From contig DF237327.1 in assembly GCA_000708835.1 (NCBI GenBank), forward strand, positions 1 through 64,000: a stretch of DNA of 64,000 nt, written 5' to 3'. The stretch is from Klebsormidium nitens (taxonomy: Eukaryota > Streptophyta > Klebsormidiophyceae > Klebsormidiales > Klebsormidiaceae). Position 1 is the stretch's first letter, and the number at the start of each line of letters is the position of its first letter. Below the pieces are notes generated by a model. It did no database searches and had not been told where the DNA came from. It worked only from the letters and a program-made list of their open reading frames with translations. The position numbers and the translations under genes are program-made. Shown here in pieces: positions 11,740 to 26,700 of the stretch.

Positions 11740-14700
11740 ATGCAGGCAATCTCGAGGCTTTTGGCAGGTGCAGCTCGACAGATGGCTGTAGACTGCGGCG
11801 TCGTCCTGGCCCCAAGAGCGCAACTGAGCGTCTTCAGCAGCAGACACTGCTCTATCAAATCTTGTAGCGATCGCTTTTGTCATTCAGTCAGCATTCGGAG
11901 GACGCTGTCCCCCTTCTCAAGAGGACGTTTCAATCTGTTGAAAAGTTCCACCCACAATCCTCTTGATTGCAGCACTTTTCAGCAAAGCCCCCGGCTATTT
12001 GCGAGCTTAGAGCCAACTTCAAGTGGCTATTCGACCTTCAGCGATCCGATGGGTGAGCCTTTTGAGGCGCCGTCAGACAAGATGAAGGAGGAAGACGCAA
12101 CGCCGGCCGAGTCTGCTTTTCTGCAGGGGCTGATGCCATCTGCCGAGATTGGCGCTCAGCGCTTTCTGAAGAAGCACCCCGAGCATGATGGGAGGGGTGT
12201 CATCGTGGCAATCTTTGGTGAGGCTGGAATGCCACCACCGGGAGAAGGTCTTGAAGCCTTTTCTTCTGATGTTGATTGGTCCTTGAGGCGCCGTTCTTGG
12301 CGCCACAAACCCATGCACTCCTGGAAGGAAGAGATACAATCATAGCTTCTGCACCGGTTGTAAGTTGATTTTGAGTCCGACCTCTATCACAGATTACAGG
12401 AACTCCAGAGGCTGTGGCTGCCGCCAGTCCAGTCTGCATACACCAATCTAGGCTGAGATGTGGCAAATGGCATAATCATTCGTAGTTACGGCAGTCTAGG
12501 GATCTGATTGTGCTCTTCATTCAGATTCTGGAGTTGACCCAGGAGCGGCTGGCCTGACAGTGACCTCTGAGGGCAAACCCAAGGTTATCGATGTTGTTGA
12601 CTGGTGAGTACTGTCTCTTCACTGGTCTCCTAGTTTAGTTGCAGAGAGATGTGATTCAAACCGGCCGGTGGGACAGAACTACCAAGCGGTCTCCGAAGAC
12701 CATGGTTATGATCCTGATGGCGGGTTTTGCTGTCTACTGTGACCATCTCTTTTCTTACCAGATAAGCAAACCTCATTGATAGGAAGTTTAAGGCATATGT
12801 CTACCTTTCTTCATTGGTCCAGTCTTTTGCGGTGAAAACATCTATCCGGGTTGTCCCTCATGCCCAACAGCCCCGCGGCAGTGGTGGTCAAGGAGCTATA
12901 AAAGCGCTCAATCCCGCACACCTGATCGCGTTGTCTTTGAAGGCACTTCACAGAAATCCTTCCCATGCCTGCTTTTTCAGCACTGGAAGTGGGGACGTAG
13001 ACACCAGCAAGGTGGTCAAAGCAGATGCAGACGGCATGATTGAAGGAGGTTCCGGTGAGCCCCATTATATCCTCCCTCCACTGGTAAGATGCATGTAACG
13101 TGGACGTCACAGACTGGTGTGTCCTCACCTGCGTGGACACGCAAGTCGACTGCATCAATCAAAGCATTGTCTTCCTATCGGAGCTTCCAAGGCTGACCAC
13201 TTGGGCCGGCTTACGGCGGTCTCGGTGTCGTTGATTCGCCTGTGTATCTGACAGGATTGCTGACACAGTCGAATAGTCTCCCGATCAAGCGGTTCAGCTG
13301 ACCGCCTTCGGGCTCCCTTTGAAGTTCCCTTGAACCCCTCTTCAAGAAGTCTTGCTTTACTCCATGTCACAGAGCGCTCCTCCAAGTTGTTTCTGCAGGG
13401 AGGCAGCTGCGCGTCAATCCAGAGTGGAAGAACCCCTCTGGCGAGTGGCACGTTGGTGTCAAGCACCTCTTTGAGCTTTTCACCAAGGGCCTTACGGAGC
13501 GTGTCAAAGTAAGCAGCGTAGACTCTTCTCGAGATTTTGTCATTGCTGAAATACTCAAAAACGATATTGGTAGTCAAACAGGTCTAACCGGTTTCCTGCT
13601 CAGGAAGGTAACAACCAGCCAATCATCGTTTGATGAAAACAATCATCCCGTCCCTGCGATATCTTCATTTTTAAAACGTTTGTCTACGCAAACTCAGCTT
13701 GTCAGCTGTGCGTTCTGTATTGATTACAGTTTGAAGATCAGCCAGGAAGCTTTTCACAACAGCTTGGATTGCTTTGAACGAGGTAGATCAAATTGCAAGA
13801 GAAATGAGATACCATACCAGCGTTTGATTCCGTTTCTGATTAGTAACTTGTCTGGGCTGCCAAGAAATGTGGGATATGTTTTCTTCGATGACGAAAAGTC
13901 GAATTCCATATTTGCACAATGAAGGTTGGTGATATTGGTTTCTGGCGGAGGATTGCTACTTTGACGAATTGCCCGAAGATTATCAGACATCTCGCCGAAA
14001 TGGCTGATCAAGCAGAAAACTCTAAATTGTCACCCAAGTCGAAGAAAGTCGAAGAAACCAAGATTGGTACGGTAGTGTAGGACCCTCTGAGTCGGATACT
14101 GATGCCGAACGCACCCCTGCTTGTGCAGAAAGAGCGCCGCAAGAGCTGGGACGCGAAGCACCGGCAGAGCGCCACCGAGGAGCTCCGACGGCTTTCAGCG
14201 TTCGATGCGGTAAGCCCCTATCATTCTTCGTCCGAAAACCGCATTGCTTTGTGATGGGCAAAGTTCACAAGCGACAACCTTTTGCTTCTTTGCCGGTCTG
14301 ATGTCTGCTATTCTCCGAAGACAGAGGTCGACATATTTCTCCAAACGGAATCCGCCTTTTGGTCTTTTCGTCTCCTAGCATGCATGTCCAAACATACTTG
14401 GACTGTTTGGACGGCTCTGCTGGTTGGAAAAGAAACGACGAACAGCGGCCTAATGAATCTTCGAAAGCCTCCCCTGAGAATTTCGCAAGGGATCAACGGC
14501 CTCGCATTTATTAGCGACGCGTGTTCTCGAGCATCTGCTTTCTTGAGCATTTTGCAGAAGAATCCGAAGCCGGCCACCGACAAGCTCAAAAAGGAGCGGG
14601 AGGACCTGCAGGCACGTGTGGACCTCCTCAAGAAGCTAGCCGAGGTGAGCTAGAATTCAAATTTCGAACCATCTCAAAGCTGAAAAAACTTTGAACTGAA

Positions 14701-17700
14701 ACCCGGCTTGTCTTGCTCGCTATCCAACATTCTCGAGTTAAGGCCACCCAAGCGTATGTCCTGTGGTAGATACTCGGTCCAAGATATGCCTCTTGTATTG
14801 CAAGACAGTGTACTGTCTGTGGGGCGGTATCTCTTGTAAAGAACGCGCCGCTCGAACTTCAGACGTTCTTGCCAAGGGGTCGACATGCAAGTGCACGTTT
14901 GCGTACCCTAAAATGCATTGGATGCATTAGAGACAGGACGAGCGAAACGGAGAGTCATCAGCAAACGCACGATCGTCGGACTATTGCAGGACTATGACGA
15001 CCGAGGGCCAATTGTCGACTGTGTTGTGTGGCGCGACGACAAGGACACGTGGCGAGCTGCCATTGACACGACGGACCTCGAAGAGGAGGGCAGCTCCGTC
15101 GGGAAGCTCGCGGACTTCGTTCCGCTGACCAACTTCCGGTGAGGGGCGTGAACGGATCCGGTTTGGCAAAATAAGCGAAGCCAGCTTTAGTGTTCAAGCA
15201 AGCTGACACCCGGAGCACTGGTCCTTTCACCGAAAGCGTGAACGTTGTCTTTAGCAATCTTGTGAAACGTGTAGTCGCTCACTCGAAAGGATTGGGTCAG
15301 ATACCAATTGCAGGAAGCGCTCAACTCTCATTTGCTCGCTCATCGTGTGGATGGTGTGCCTCGCCCCCTTCAAGTTAGTCAAACCCGCTGCGGAATTAGT
15401 AACATAGAAAGACAATACGATTCCTCGTAAGACATTCCGAACCTTCTTCTCTCAATGAAGGGCTCCTAATATCGCCAACAAAAACTTCAGCTCGTGCATG
15501 GCATGTCGAGATTTTCCGAATCCGCTCCTCAGACTCAATTCCGCTGTTTTGACAGGCTAGAGCGGAAGTACGGCACCTTCAGCAAGGTCGACTCGTGCAA
15601 CTTCGCAGCAAACATCTACGACGACGGGAACGTCCTCAGTCTAGTTACGGACTCTAGCCCGCACGGTGAGGGGCATCCTCACGGATGGCTAACCAACAGT
15701 TCTGGCGGCAAAATGTCGTTCGCATGCGTACACAGTTTTGCTTGGAACGTGTTGTCACGAGCGAGAATGAAACTTTTTGTCGTTTTCGTCCCCTAACATA
15801 CCCTGTAAGCCGAGACAAGCTTCCGCCACCCTCTTGCAGGTACCCACGTTGCAGGAATCACGGCGGCCTGCCATCCAGAGGTGAGGTCATGCGCGCATGT
15901 TCAGACATTCACCGCTTATCCTTTATGAATCTCCTACGCGTCGACTCGCGCGTGTTCAGACCTTCGCCGCTTATTCATTAAGAATCTCCTACCCTTCGAA
16001 TTTGAGTGATACGGGCTCCCAAAAACGACCCATCAAGCCTTGCACTCAGTATTCTCTTTTCGAACGTCGTCGTCTCTGCAACACTCCGTCGTCTTTCTTT
16101 GCGAGTCCTACCTCACTGCTTCCCAGAATGGCGTTTCACTGTCTTCCACCCATTGACCAACTTGAGCGAAAGCCCTTGACCGTGACAACCTTCTTTCTTC
16201 TTTCCTTGATCTATTGGGCATATCCCGATCACTCACCCTTGTTTCGATTTGGGCTTGTCTCATCGCGATTGGTCGTTCTTGTCTGTCTTAGAGAATTTAG
16301 CCAATGGCGAACTTCATGCATCCTTCTTCGCAAGTCTCTATCAAGGGACATAAGATTGTGCACTAACCTTCTACTAACCCCCATCTAACTTCATCGCAGG
16401 AGCCCGACCTGAACGGCGTGGCCCCCGGGGCTCAGATCGTGTCGTGCAAGATCGGGGATACGCGGCTGGGGAGCATGGAGACTGGAACGGGCCTCACGCG
16501 CGCGCTGATCGCCGTCATTGAGAACAAGTGCGACCTCATCAATATGAGGTGAGGCCGACGCAGGAAAAAGCGTTTTATGAAGATGCAATTTCGAAATTGA
16601 AATTGACTTTTGGCTTACTCTCATATTTTCGCTAGCAGCCGCCTCTCTTTTGGGTTTCGAGGCCTTGTCTCTCACCAGCTGGTGAATGAAAAGCGACTCT
16701 GGAGACCTTGTTACCGTTGCAAGATAGAACTGGAAAGGTCAGGGCACTAAGAAGATAGGATAAGGCAAAGGGCGTAAAGGCAACTGAGAAAGCGCGTAGT
16801 CAGCCGGCGTTCCCCTCGTAAACATACATTGAACCAGCCCAGAATTTCAGCTTCCTACTGCTGCAAAAGCGGACGTACTCTCGGCAAGGGGTGCTCTGCG
16901 TCACAATTCATACTGCATCACGCCGACCCGGCCCGAACCTCTGCTGACGTTTCCACTGACGTCATTCAGCTACGGCGAGCCCACGAGCACGCCCGACGTC
17001 GGCCGCTTCGTCTCCCTGGCCAACGAGATCGTGCACAAGCATGGCGTCATCTTCGTCAGCAGCGCTGGCAACGACGGGCCCGCGCTGTCCACTGTCGGTG
17101 CGCCAGGTGGCACCTCCTCCGCAATCATCGGGATCGGGGCGTACGTGTCGCCCGCCATGGCTGCGAGCGCACACTCGCTCGTGAGCCCGCCATCCGAGGG
17201 GCTGCAGTACACATGGTAAGCGATTGTAGAGTCTTGAATGTTCAGTTCTATTGGAGGCTGCGAAGTTTTGTGCTCGTCAAGTTCCTGCTTTTGCGAATCC
17301 GAAGAGGTGCGTGAACAAACCATTTAGCTGACGACTGGAAGAAGTCGGCTGGTTTGCCTTCTTTCCGAAGGGTTTAGAATTTCAGAGGTCTTGGTTTGAA
17401 CAGAGCCCTTTGAAGGCCCATCTGAGGATCCTTTCCGGTGTAGTGAGTCAGTTCAATCGGGGCCTTGATCGGCGACAGCGACGCACTTGGTGTGGGTGAG
17501 CGCGCAAGGATCTGCGGTGCTTTGGGTTGTCGGTCTGGAATAGGACGCGTGGCTTGACCTCATTTTAACATAATGAGGTAACCCCCTAAGTATGCTATAG
17601 CTAACGCCCTCCGTATGCAAGGTCAGGCCTTTGCTCGAAACGCCCTTGCAATCTGGGGTGGGCTTCCCTCAAAAGGCTGAATTCGATTCCATTTAGAAAA

Positions 17701-20700
17701 CCACCTCTTCTACTAAGCGTGGTTAACCCAACGCTTAACCGCAGGTCAAGTCGTGGCCCGACCCCTGACGGCGATCTCGGCGTGGGGCTGAGCGCACCTG
17801 GGGGCGCGGTGGCTCCGGTTCCGGCCTGGACGCTGCAGAAGCGGCAGCTCATGAACGGAACGTCCATGTCGTCGCCGTGCGCATGCGGGGGGATCGCGCT
17901 CGTGCTGAGCGCTTTGAAGGTGAGAAACTGCTTTCGCGAGTACTTGCACTCCGTTCGGCGACTGAGTGAAGCTCGTAGAGGAACGTTCGCAACATCGGAG
18001 CTGGTTGCAGAAGACAAGAAATCCAGTATCCGTACGATGAATGTCGATGGCGTCAGATTCTTCCGTTCCTTGATCGCCATTTCGAGAACGAAATCCATGT
18101 TTTCGACTTCAAAGATCGGTGTCATCATCTTCTCCCAAACTCAGCTGCGTTGTTCCCTTTCAGAAGCCCTTGCTTGCTTATCAAAGTATCTTCTGCTCAC
18201 CTGAAACGTTGTTGCTTGATCTGAACACTCCCCTTCCTTGCTTCCCTCACGTACTGCTCTTCCGTATGCAGGCCCAGGGCCTTTCTTCGCGGCCTAATTT
18301 GGTGCGAACGGCCCTGGAAAACAGCGCGGCGTCATTGGGCACTTCTCCCCACGACGCGCTGACCCACGGCCGAGGCCTGCTCCAAGTTGACAAGTGAGCT
18401 GCCCAAAAACACTCTTGCGTCTATTCTCCTTACAAGGCAACTCGTTTTCAGGAACTTGTTCTTTCAAGCTCAGCATGGCCATCGTCGGTTGTCTGATTGC
18501 TTGTGAGACGCATCTGGTCAATGGAGAATAAACCGTCCGCGCTGGCATGTTGACCAACTAGCCCGTGAGGACACGTTTACCTAGTATTGATTCCCTTTTC
18601 CTTCGTTTCCTGTGCGCCAAAGCGAGACAGCAAAGAAAGCTTCTGCAAACGGGAGGGATCGCTTCGTTTGCTTTGCCTCGAGCAAGACTGGCTCGAGGCG
18701 ACTTTTGATCTCTCGTCGGTGCCCATTCTTGCCTGACGCACCAAAGAAAGCCTTCGATGACTTGTATCTCACTATGGCCATGTAACGCCAAGGATGCAGA
18801 ACAGATTTCCAAGTCGCTCACAAAACGTCAACTTCCCGCAGGGCTGTCAAGTACTTGGAAAAATGCGCGAACTTGCCTGACGTGCGCTACGTCGTGGAGG
18901 TCTCGCGCACCAGCAGCTCCGCCCCCGCAACACGTGGCGTCTACCTGCGTGACCTGCCCGACCCGATGAGCCCCGTCGAGGTGCGGGCTTCTTTCTTTTG
19001 ATATCCAAACTGAGTTTTTAGATTGGTTGTGAGGTACGTCTTGACTGTCGCCAAAGGCCCTCAGCTTTGGAGAGGTTCATGTTTGATGTAGAGAAGACAA
19101 CAACTGTGTCAGATTATCGCCAGAGGTCTCTGCTTTGAGGGAGATCCCAGGATGCGTTTCGCTTTCTGGAAACAGCCCTCCTTGATTTCTGGAACTGCTG
19201 CTCTACCTCCTACTTCCTTCATTCCACGAACTCTCCATGTTTCGCCCCGGCGCATCTTGAGTTCCAACTGACGATCTCCCCACATTTTCACGAGGAGGCC
19301 AACAGTCTGAATGTCCGTGTCCCTTTGGCGGAGCGCGTTCACACTGCATCACTCTACCAATGGCACTTTCAACACCATAGATCCACAAGCAAGAAAGTCC
19401 CACTAAGACCTTACCGTCAAATTTCATCAATGCAGTTCCGGGTGACGGTCTCTCCCCACTTTCACGAGGACGCGGACAATCCGCGTTGCTTTGACGGAGC
19501 CCATGACACTGTATCAATTCAGCAATTGCACTTACAACACTAGAAATCCAGAAGCAAGGAACTCAAAAGTTCCATTAAAACTTTGAAACTACAAACTTGC
19601 AGTTCCGAGTACTACTCCCCCCCCATCAGGAAGCGGGCAATCTGGACGTTCGTGCCGCGTTCGAGGAGCGCATCGTTGCACTTAATGTCACTGGCCCTAG
19701 ATCTGTTTCCATACTCTGCGTAAAACGTTGAACCTGCAAGCTTCCATGATTGCAGTTCCGCGTGATAGTCTCGCCCCACTTTCACGAAGACGCGGACAAT
19801 CTGGACGTCCGAGCCGCTTTCGAGGAGCGCATCAAGCTGGACAGCACGGCGCCCGACTGGGTCCAAGCGCCCGAAAACGTGCTCCTGCCGCACAACGGCC
19901 GCAACTTCTGGTAACGCCCGCCACACTGAATGTGCTCAAGACAAGTCTACTCGACCGAGGCACCGAACCCTCGCATTTGTGTCCGAAGACTTTCAAACGT
20001 TTCTTCTTGGTTGTGACGGATGGACTTGTGTCAGCTAAAGCTGGGTTCGTTACTGCGCCGTGACTTCGGCTGGACTTTGCCTACGCACTTCCGTTGCCAC
20101 GCTCAGAATGTGGGCTAAGCAGCAGAGTTGTTTTCAGGGCGGAACCCACAGCAAATCTGCTTAAAACCTGTCCAAGTACAGATGCGCTGATTCAACGAAC
20201 CGCGGAAGAGCCCGACTGCGTGGCTTGACTTCGTAACCGGGATTCAAGGGTTGTGAAGCCCGTATGTCCAAGTCCGTTCATGCAGATTCTGGCATATTTT
20301 TAAGCAAACGACGACCTGTCTTTCAAAATGGACACGTAGTTCAAAGTTTCGGTTGGAGGTCCTTGTAGCAACCCCCTCGCCGTCTCCTTCTCCGTGCAGT
20401 ATACGCGTTGATCCGAGCGGCCTGCCACAGGGCCTCCACTTCGCAGAGGTGACCGGCACTGACATGAGCCGGCCGTGGCGGGGCCCCGTTTTCCGCATCC
20501 CCGTCACTGTCATTAAGCCAACCGTGCTGCCACAGGGGGCAGCGCAGGTGGCTACTTTCAACGGCCTCAAGTTTTTGCCAGGTAGGATTCCGGGCCGGGG
20601 AAGTTAAGGTGTCAGTTGCTATTTTGCGGTTTTCGACGCTGTCCTGGCCGGTACTGGGCAGATTATATCAAGATACGATACACGACGTGAGCTAAGCAGC

Positions 20701-23700
20701 GCATGGAAGGAAGGAATGGCTGCATCGGGTCTTGCCTCTTTTGCCGGAGCAAAGTGAAACGGCATCCACTTAAAATGAGAACAAGCACGGCCTGCCACAC
20801 CCTGCCCCCTCTGTGCTCTGCTTTCACCCCAGGAACCAAAGGTGACATTGGGAGGGCATCTTTGCTTGGATCTGTTAATGAAACCCACATAAGTTGCTCT
20901 CAGTCGATAGAGACACCGACGGACACGGAACAGAATTCCACATTGTCGAACCCAGTTCAGACAGCACTTTTGTTTCGACCAAGTCCTTCCCACCTCATCT
21001 CGTATGTCGCTGCAGGTGACATCAAGCGACACTTTATCGCGGTGCCAACGGGTGCCACGTGGGCGGAGCTCACGATGCGCTCGGGGGACCTGGACACACC
21101 ACGTCAGCTAGTGCTGCACACGCTGCAGGTGAGCCCCACCAAGGTCTGATTTGCTGGTCGGAATGGTGCCAGAACTCATTCCTTGAGACTTTTGCCCGGC
21201 AGTCTCTTCGGACATCTTTGCGACTTATTGGACTGAGCACGCCGTCCGAAAAACTCTGCTCGAATGATGAGACCTTTCAGCACAGTTCATCGAGACTACG
21301 CTGGTGGAGAAGAGGGAAGAGGCTGGACTTCGGTCAGTCACCGTGAAAGTTCAGTACGTCTCGGCGTTGTCAGACTAGCTGAATCTGGGACTGAATTCCC
21401 TGCCCAAGAAGCTCATTTTATTTATGTTGATTGATGCATAATCCCTCCTCGCGATCTAGAAGGTCAAGAACCAGAACCTCTCGTTTCTTGGTTGCACGTC
21501 AAGGGGGGGGAAAAAAACAAGAGAACAAAAGAGAGATTACACAGAAAGAAGACAACGGACGATCTGCCGTTGCTCCCGCTGCGCCTCTGCCTTTTGGAGA
21601 CCAATTCCGCGTTTGTGACCGACGGAGTTTTTGGCAGACACCTCTTCTTCCGTAACTCCCTTTCGTCTCATGCCGAGTGAAGAGAAGGTCAAAATCCACA
21701 ATTCAATACCGGAAAACATTTTCCGCTGCGCACAGTTGCTGCCCCAGGAGCGGCACACGAGCCACGAGCTGCGCACGTACCTGACGTTCAATTCGCACTC
21801 CACCAAGCAAGTCGCGATCGAGGTGCAAGAATCGAAGACGCTGGAGGTAACGCTCGCGCACTTCTGGTCCAGCGCAAGCGGCACCGAGCAGCCCTGCAAC
21901 ATAGACCTCGAGGTGGGTAATCTATCCGTAAGGAATTCTGGGTTATTATTCTGGATATATAGGGTTGCCGAAATTCAGTGTTGGCTTCCAGGAAGATACA
22001 AGTCTGCAAAGGTTGTATGGGGATTTTTAGCAGTGGTCTTCGAGCATCGAAAACGATGGACGCATGTACAAAGGCGAAGAAGATAATATTGTCCAAGTGA
22101 ACTAGTCACGGCGTACGCAGATGCACCTGAAGTATTGTCAGATAGGGATGGAAACAATATCGGCTTGTCCCTCGGTTGCCAGAAGCTTGCGTTCACATTA
22201 TTCTGCTGCAACTTCCGAGCCCAGATCTGACACTGACTGGCGCTGAAAATCCACGGCCTTTGTAACGGACAACCCTGAGTTGATGGCAAAGTTTCTTTCT
22301 GCAAACGCAGGTTGAGTTCCACGGCCTCAAGGCCAGCAGCGGCGCCATTCATTTAGACGGAGCCACCGGCACGGTCCGTGTCAACGTCAGGTCCGCTTTC
22401 GGGACGGAGCGGCTTGCACCCAACGGCGTGCTCAATCGTGTAAGCATACTTCCCTCAAGTCTTATCATTCTGGGCAACCTCAGTTGTGATACCACCCTGT
22501 GGGTCCAGGCAGGAGATGGGTGCTTTGCCGATGGTTACAATGTTCAAGATCTTGAGTCGGCCCATATACTTCGGCCCGTATCCTGAATTCCTTCTTGCAG
22601 ATCACAGTAAGAGGTGGAGCCGTGGACACCCAGACTGGACAAAGTGTCCAAGTCTGCTTGTGGTCGAAGAAACCTTGAACCAGTCGAGACTTTATCAGAA
22701 AACAGATTTGTTACATCCGATTCTCGGTGTAGGTTCCGTCTGAGATTGCCTCCTGCACCGGATGCCCTTATCAGTCTTTAAGTTGCTCTTTCCGTTTCGA
22801 AGATACGAACAGGATTTTGTTTGCTTTCTAGAACCGGCGTCGGACTAAAGCTGCTACTGTTGGTCCCGACTGCTGCAGTTGCAAATACCTCTAGCGCCGA
22901 CTGAAGCCAAGATCGAGGCGCTCTCCCCCAAACGCGACGAGCTGCCAGATGGGCGCCAGATCCACGCACTCCACCTGACGTAAGTCTTGGATCTTTAGTA
23001 AATCACTTTGCTGGGCTTGCCTGGTTATTGCTTTCGCATGCTACAGATTTGAAAGCAGACAGCTGGATCCTGAACTAATGGAATTGCCCCTTTCGGGGCG
23101 TCGTCATGTTGTTGCCAATCTGATGGAAACTGCTGAAGTTGCAGGGTGTCAAATGGACAATTTGCCGACGTTGTCGCTTTCCGCTCCTCCATTACAGTAA
23201 GGTCAGAGAAGCGGGCAGGTTGATCTTCCGGCCAAACCCCCTTTTCTGCTGACGTCATCGCTCTGATTTTCCCCCAGCTACAAGTTTACAGTTAGCGAAG
23301 CCGGCAAGTACACGCCCCGACTGCCAGTCCTCAACAACCGGGTGTACGACAGCGAGCTGGAGTCGCAGCTCTACATGGTTCACGACGCCAATAAGGTATG
23401 GGTCGCCGCCATAGCTTATGCTGTGCGATCCTTTTCCTTTTTGCTCTGCAGAAACCGATTCGGACGACTCCCTTCCTAAAGTTGAATAACGACATCGCAT
23501 TTGGCAAAGCATGCCAAGAAATAAGAAAGGTCTTTTGAAAATTGCCAGAGGAAAAGCGATCCTCAGTTTTAGCACAAATGCAACGTAGGCTTTCAGTAGC
23601 CACCTTGGGCCCCAAGTGTGGAAGGCAAAACTGTCGGTGGGATTCTGCTTGAAGTTTTTGGGTCTCCTTGACTTACTTTGACAGTCAGCAAGACGGACTT

Positions 23701-26700
23701 CTGTACCAAGTTGTTCCAGCACCCGGGTTGACGAGGCACCGTCCTGTGTGTGCAGAAGCTGCTGGCCGTTGGTGACGTGTACCCAAAAGAGGTTAAGCTA
23801 ACCAAGGGCGAACACACCATCCGGTACAGGATACGGTAAGCGCTGCAAACACCGATCACGGCCGGCCGGAGACGTTGACTTGGAGCAAAAGATAACCGAC
23901 GGCCCTCTGCACTCTCCCTTCCGCTTTCAGAACAATGGTCATGTGATTGGGATCCGAGGAACTGGATTACGGCAATATCAGCATAGGTCGGGGTCCAAAC
24001 GGAGGTTGATCTGGTGCAGGCACGACAACGTTGGGTACCTAGAGAAGCTGAAGGGATTGGTCTTGCGGCTTGAAAGGACGCTCGAAGACAAAGTAAGCCT
24101 TGCTCCCTCCGTCAAAACGTTCTGCCTTTGCCTCTGATGGCCTTGGATGCGTCTGATGCAGAACGTCGAATGCAGCGGCACGAGAGTTTCAAGAAGCCCT
24201 GAGCAGTGCATGTGTGATGCTTCAAGGGCGTCTCGAGCTCATGCACAGAAGCAAGTCCGAGAAGCATGGACTAATCCCTTCCATGCGCGGATGAGGACGA
24301 TGTGACGAAGTTGTATTCAGATTTCGAAGCATTGCAAGCTCAAGTTCGGGAAATAACGAGCCGGCATTGCCGACTAAGCCTGTAATAGTATCCAAACACT
24401 TCAAGGCGCTTGAATCTCTTGATTTGCTGGTTGCAGGCGTCCCTCAAGCTGACGACCCACTCATCCCTAGATGGCGTCATCACGAACACGAAGAAGCTGA
24501 CGTCAGCGACCATGCTATCCGGGTGAGCGGACCAACATGTGCCTTTAAGGGGACGTTCGCCGACCACACGTGAATCCTCTCTCCATGTACTCGGCCGTCA
24601 ACAAGTTACTCATGATCCCAAACGCGACTCGCTGCCATCCAGAAAGCGAAGCCATTGCTTTCTCTAAATGGACATAATTGGAAGGACCACCCAAGCTAGT
24701 ATTAATCCGCTGCAAAAAGTGGACTAAACAGGGATAGGTGGATGGAAGGGCTCGCGTCCTTCATATGACATTTCTTAGCTTCACTCCTCTCCTTATGCAG
24801 GGAGATGCGCTCCGTCTTCTTTGCCCCCCCTCCCGCTGACAAACTCCCCAAGGTACCTCTTCTGGCCATCGTCCCACCGCTTGGCCTTGCTTCCAGCCAC
24901 ACTTTCAGACCATTGGGCCTCCTTCAAGTTCGGGAATTCTCAGCTGTGTACGTCGTTTTGTTGTTGTTTCTTACGGGCTCCACTCCGCTCTGCTAGGGGT
25001 GCTCGCTTCCTTCTTTGCGTAACTGCGTTAGATAAGAAGACACTTACAACTCATGCTTTTGTCTACCGACTCTTACTGAGGATTTTTGAAAGACAGACAG
25101 TTCAATCGCTTACTCGTTGAAATGAGCGCGTAATAATCCTCAAGTTGATCTGGTCTTGCTTGCACGTGCTGCTTCAGATTTCTGATGATCTGTCCATGTT
25201 TCCTGTTGCAGGACGCTGCTCCCGGGACCTTGCTCCGCGGCCGGGCCACCTTCGGCAAGCTCTCGTCTTCCAATGGGGACAACGGCGCGGCTTGCCCCGC
25301 AGCTTCCCAGCTCGTCTACATTGTGCCGCCAGCTGTCAAGGTGAGGGATCGTGATGTATGTACAAGAGGGGGCAGCTTATATAAGTGGAGACAGAGGTCA
25401 TAGAAGCAGGAGTAAGCTGGGTTGCAGAGCAGCCTCGTTATCACTTGACCTATGCCGCCAGCTGTCAAGATGGGCTTTCGGAATGTTCGTGAAGTCGAGA
25501 TACTCTTGCATATGCAGGGAGCAAGCCGGGGACGGTGAGATCGACTTTCTCTGACGTTCTATACCCTGATTTGCTAAAGCTATAAATAGCGACAACTTCG
25601 TTTCGTGTGGGGAAGAAATTGGTCGGGCCTGTGCTTGCAGGAGGACAAGGACAAGAAGGGCAAGGACGATGCCAAGAAGACGGCCACTGAGAAGATGCAA
25701 GAGGAGGTGAGACGGACGTCAGTGCGACCCGGATATGAAGCTCTGCAAGTACCTTTAAGGTGGCGTGCGCGACACGCCCCTTGTCAGGCCCAAGATGCCG
25801 ATGGCACTGTTCCGCCCCCAGTTCGATGCGGCCGGCAAAAGCCGTACGTCCTTCTCGTGGCGGTTTGACGAGCATTTTCGTCGCTCCGGTTATGGGGACC
25901 CGACGCCCCCTTTCAGCTGCATGCGTTTGACGGCACAACGAGTGCATCCGAGCATTTGTGTGGCTCATTCCAGTCCCTTGAAAGCTCGCACATCAGCAGG
26001 TGTTCAAGCTTTCTCCGAGGAAGTACTTGTCGTCACGTTCTCCGGTAATCTATCAATCGACCCTTGCCAGATTGCTTTCTCTTTTATGACGCAAGCCCAG
26101 AACGAAAAAACCAACAGGGTGCCGTTATCGAGGGTCTTAGGACAGTTCTGTGTTTATAGTGTGGCAGCTCTCGGGAGGACCTGTGCGTAATCTGAGGGCA
26201 ACTCAGTGACCTTCAACCCGTCAACCCTGAGAAGAGGTCGTACATGAACCTCTTTGCACCTTCAGTTACATGCGAAGGGCTAGAAAGAGAGGGCATAAAT
26301 TTCTGGTTTATAAATCTGAACGTGCACCTTGGCACTCGCAGTTGCGTGACGTCAAGCTGAAGGTGCTGACGGGGCTGCCAACGTCGACGGATGAGGAGCG
26401 CGCGGAGTTTGAGCAGCTGGCCAAGGACCTTAAGGTTGGGCTTTTGGGGTTTCAGGGTTTCCCGATTCTGGGTTTTGAGGATTTCAAGGTTACGGGTTTC
26501 AGCGTTTTAGGTGGATACGCAATTTAACCGCAGTTGTGTAAGGCTTCGCTGATCTGAACAATTGCGTTCTTGTGCTTGCCAAACTACACTGCGTGACGAG
26601 CCAGCGTAGATTCCTGGAATACCCTTTTTCAGGAGCCAAAACGCGCACAGCCTTTCAAAATAACACGTTCTGCCCACCTTCTGACCATATTCGTTCTGAA

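Noticed and set aside
25212-25469. Full tandem duplication of TPP2 exon 26 (the 17-nt match spacing equals the exon length, 129)
   Set aside because: The 112 nt before the second match show no similarity to exon 26, so the equal spacing is probably coincidence.
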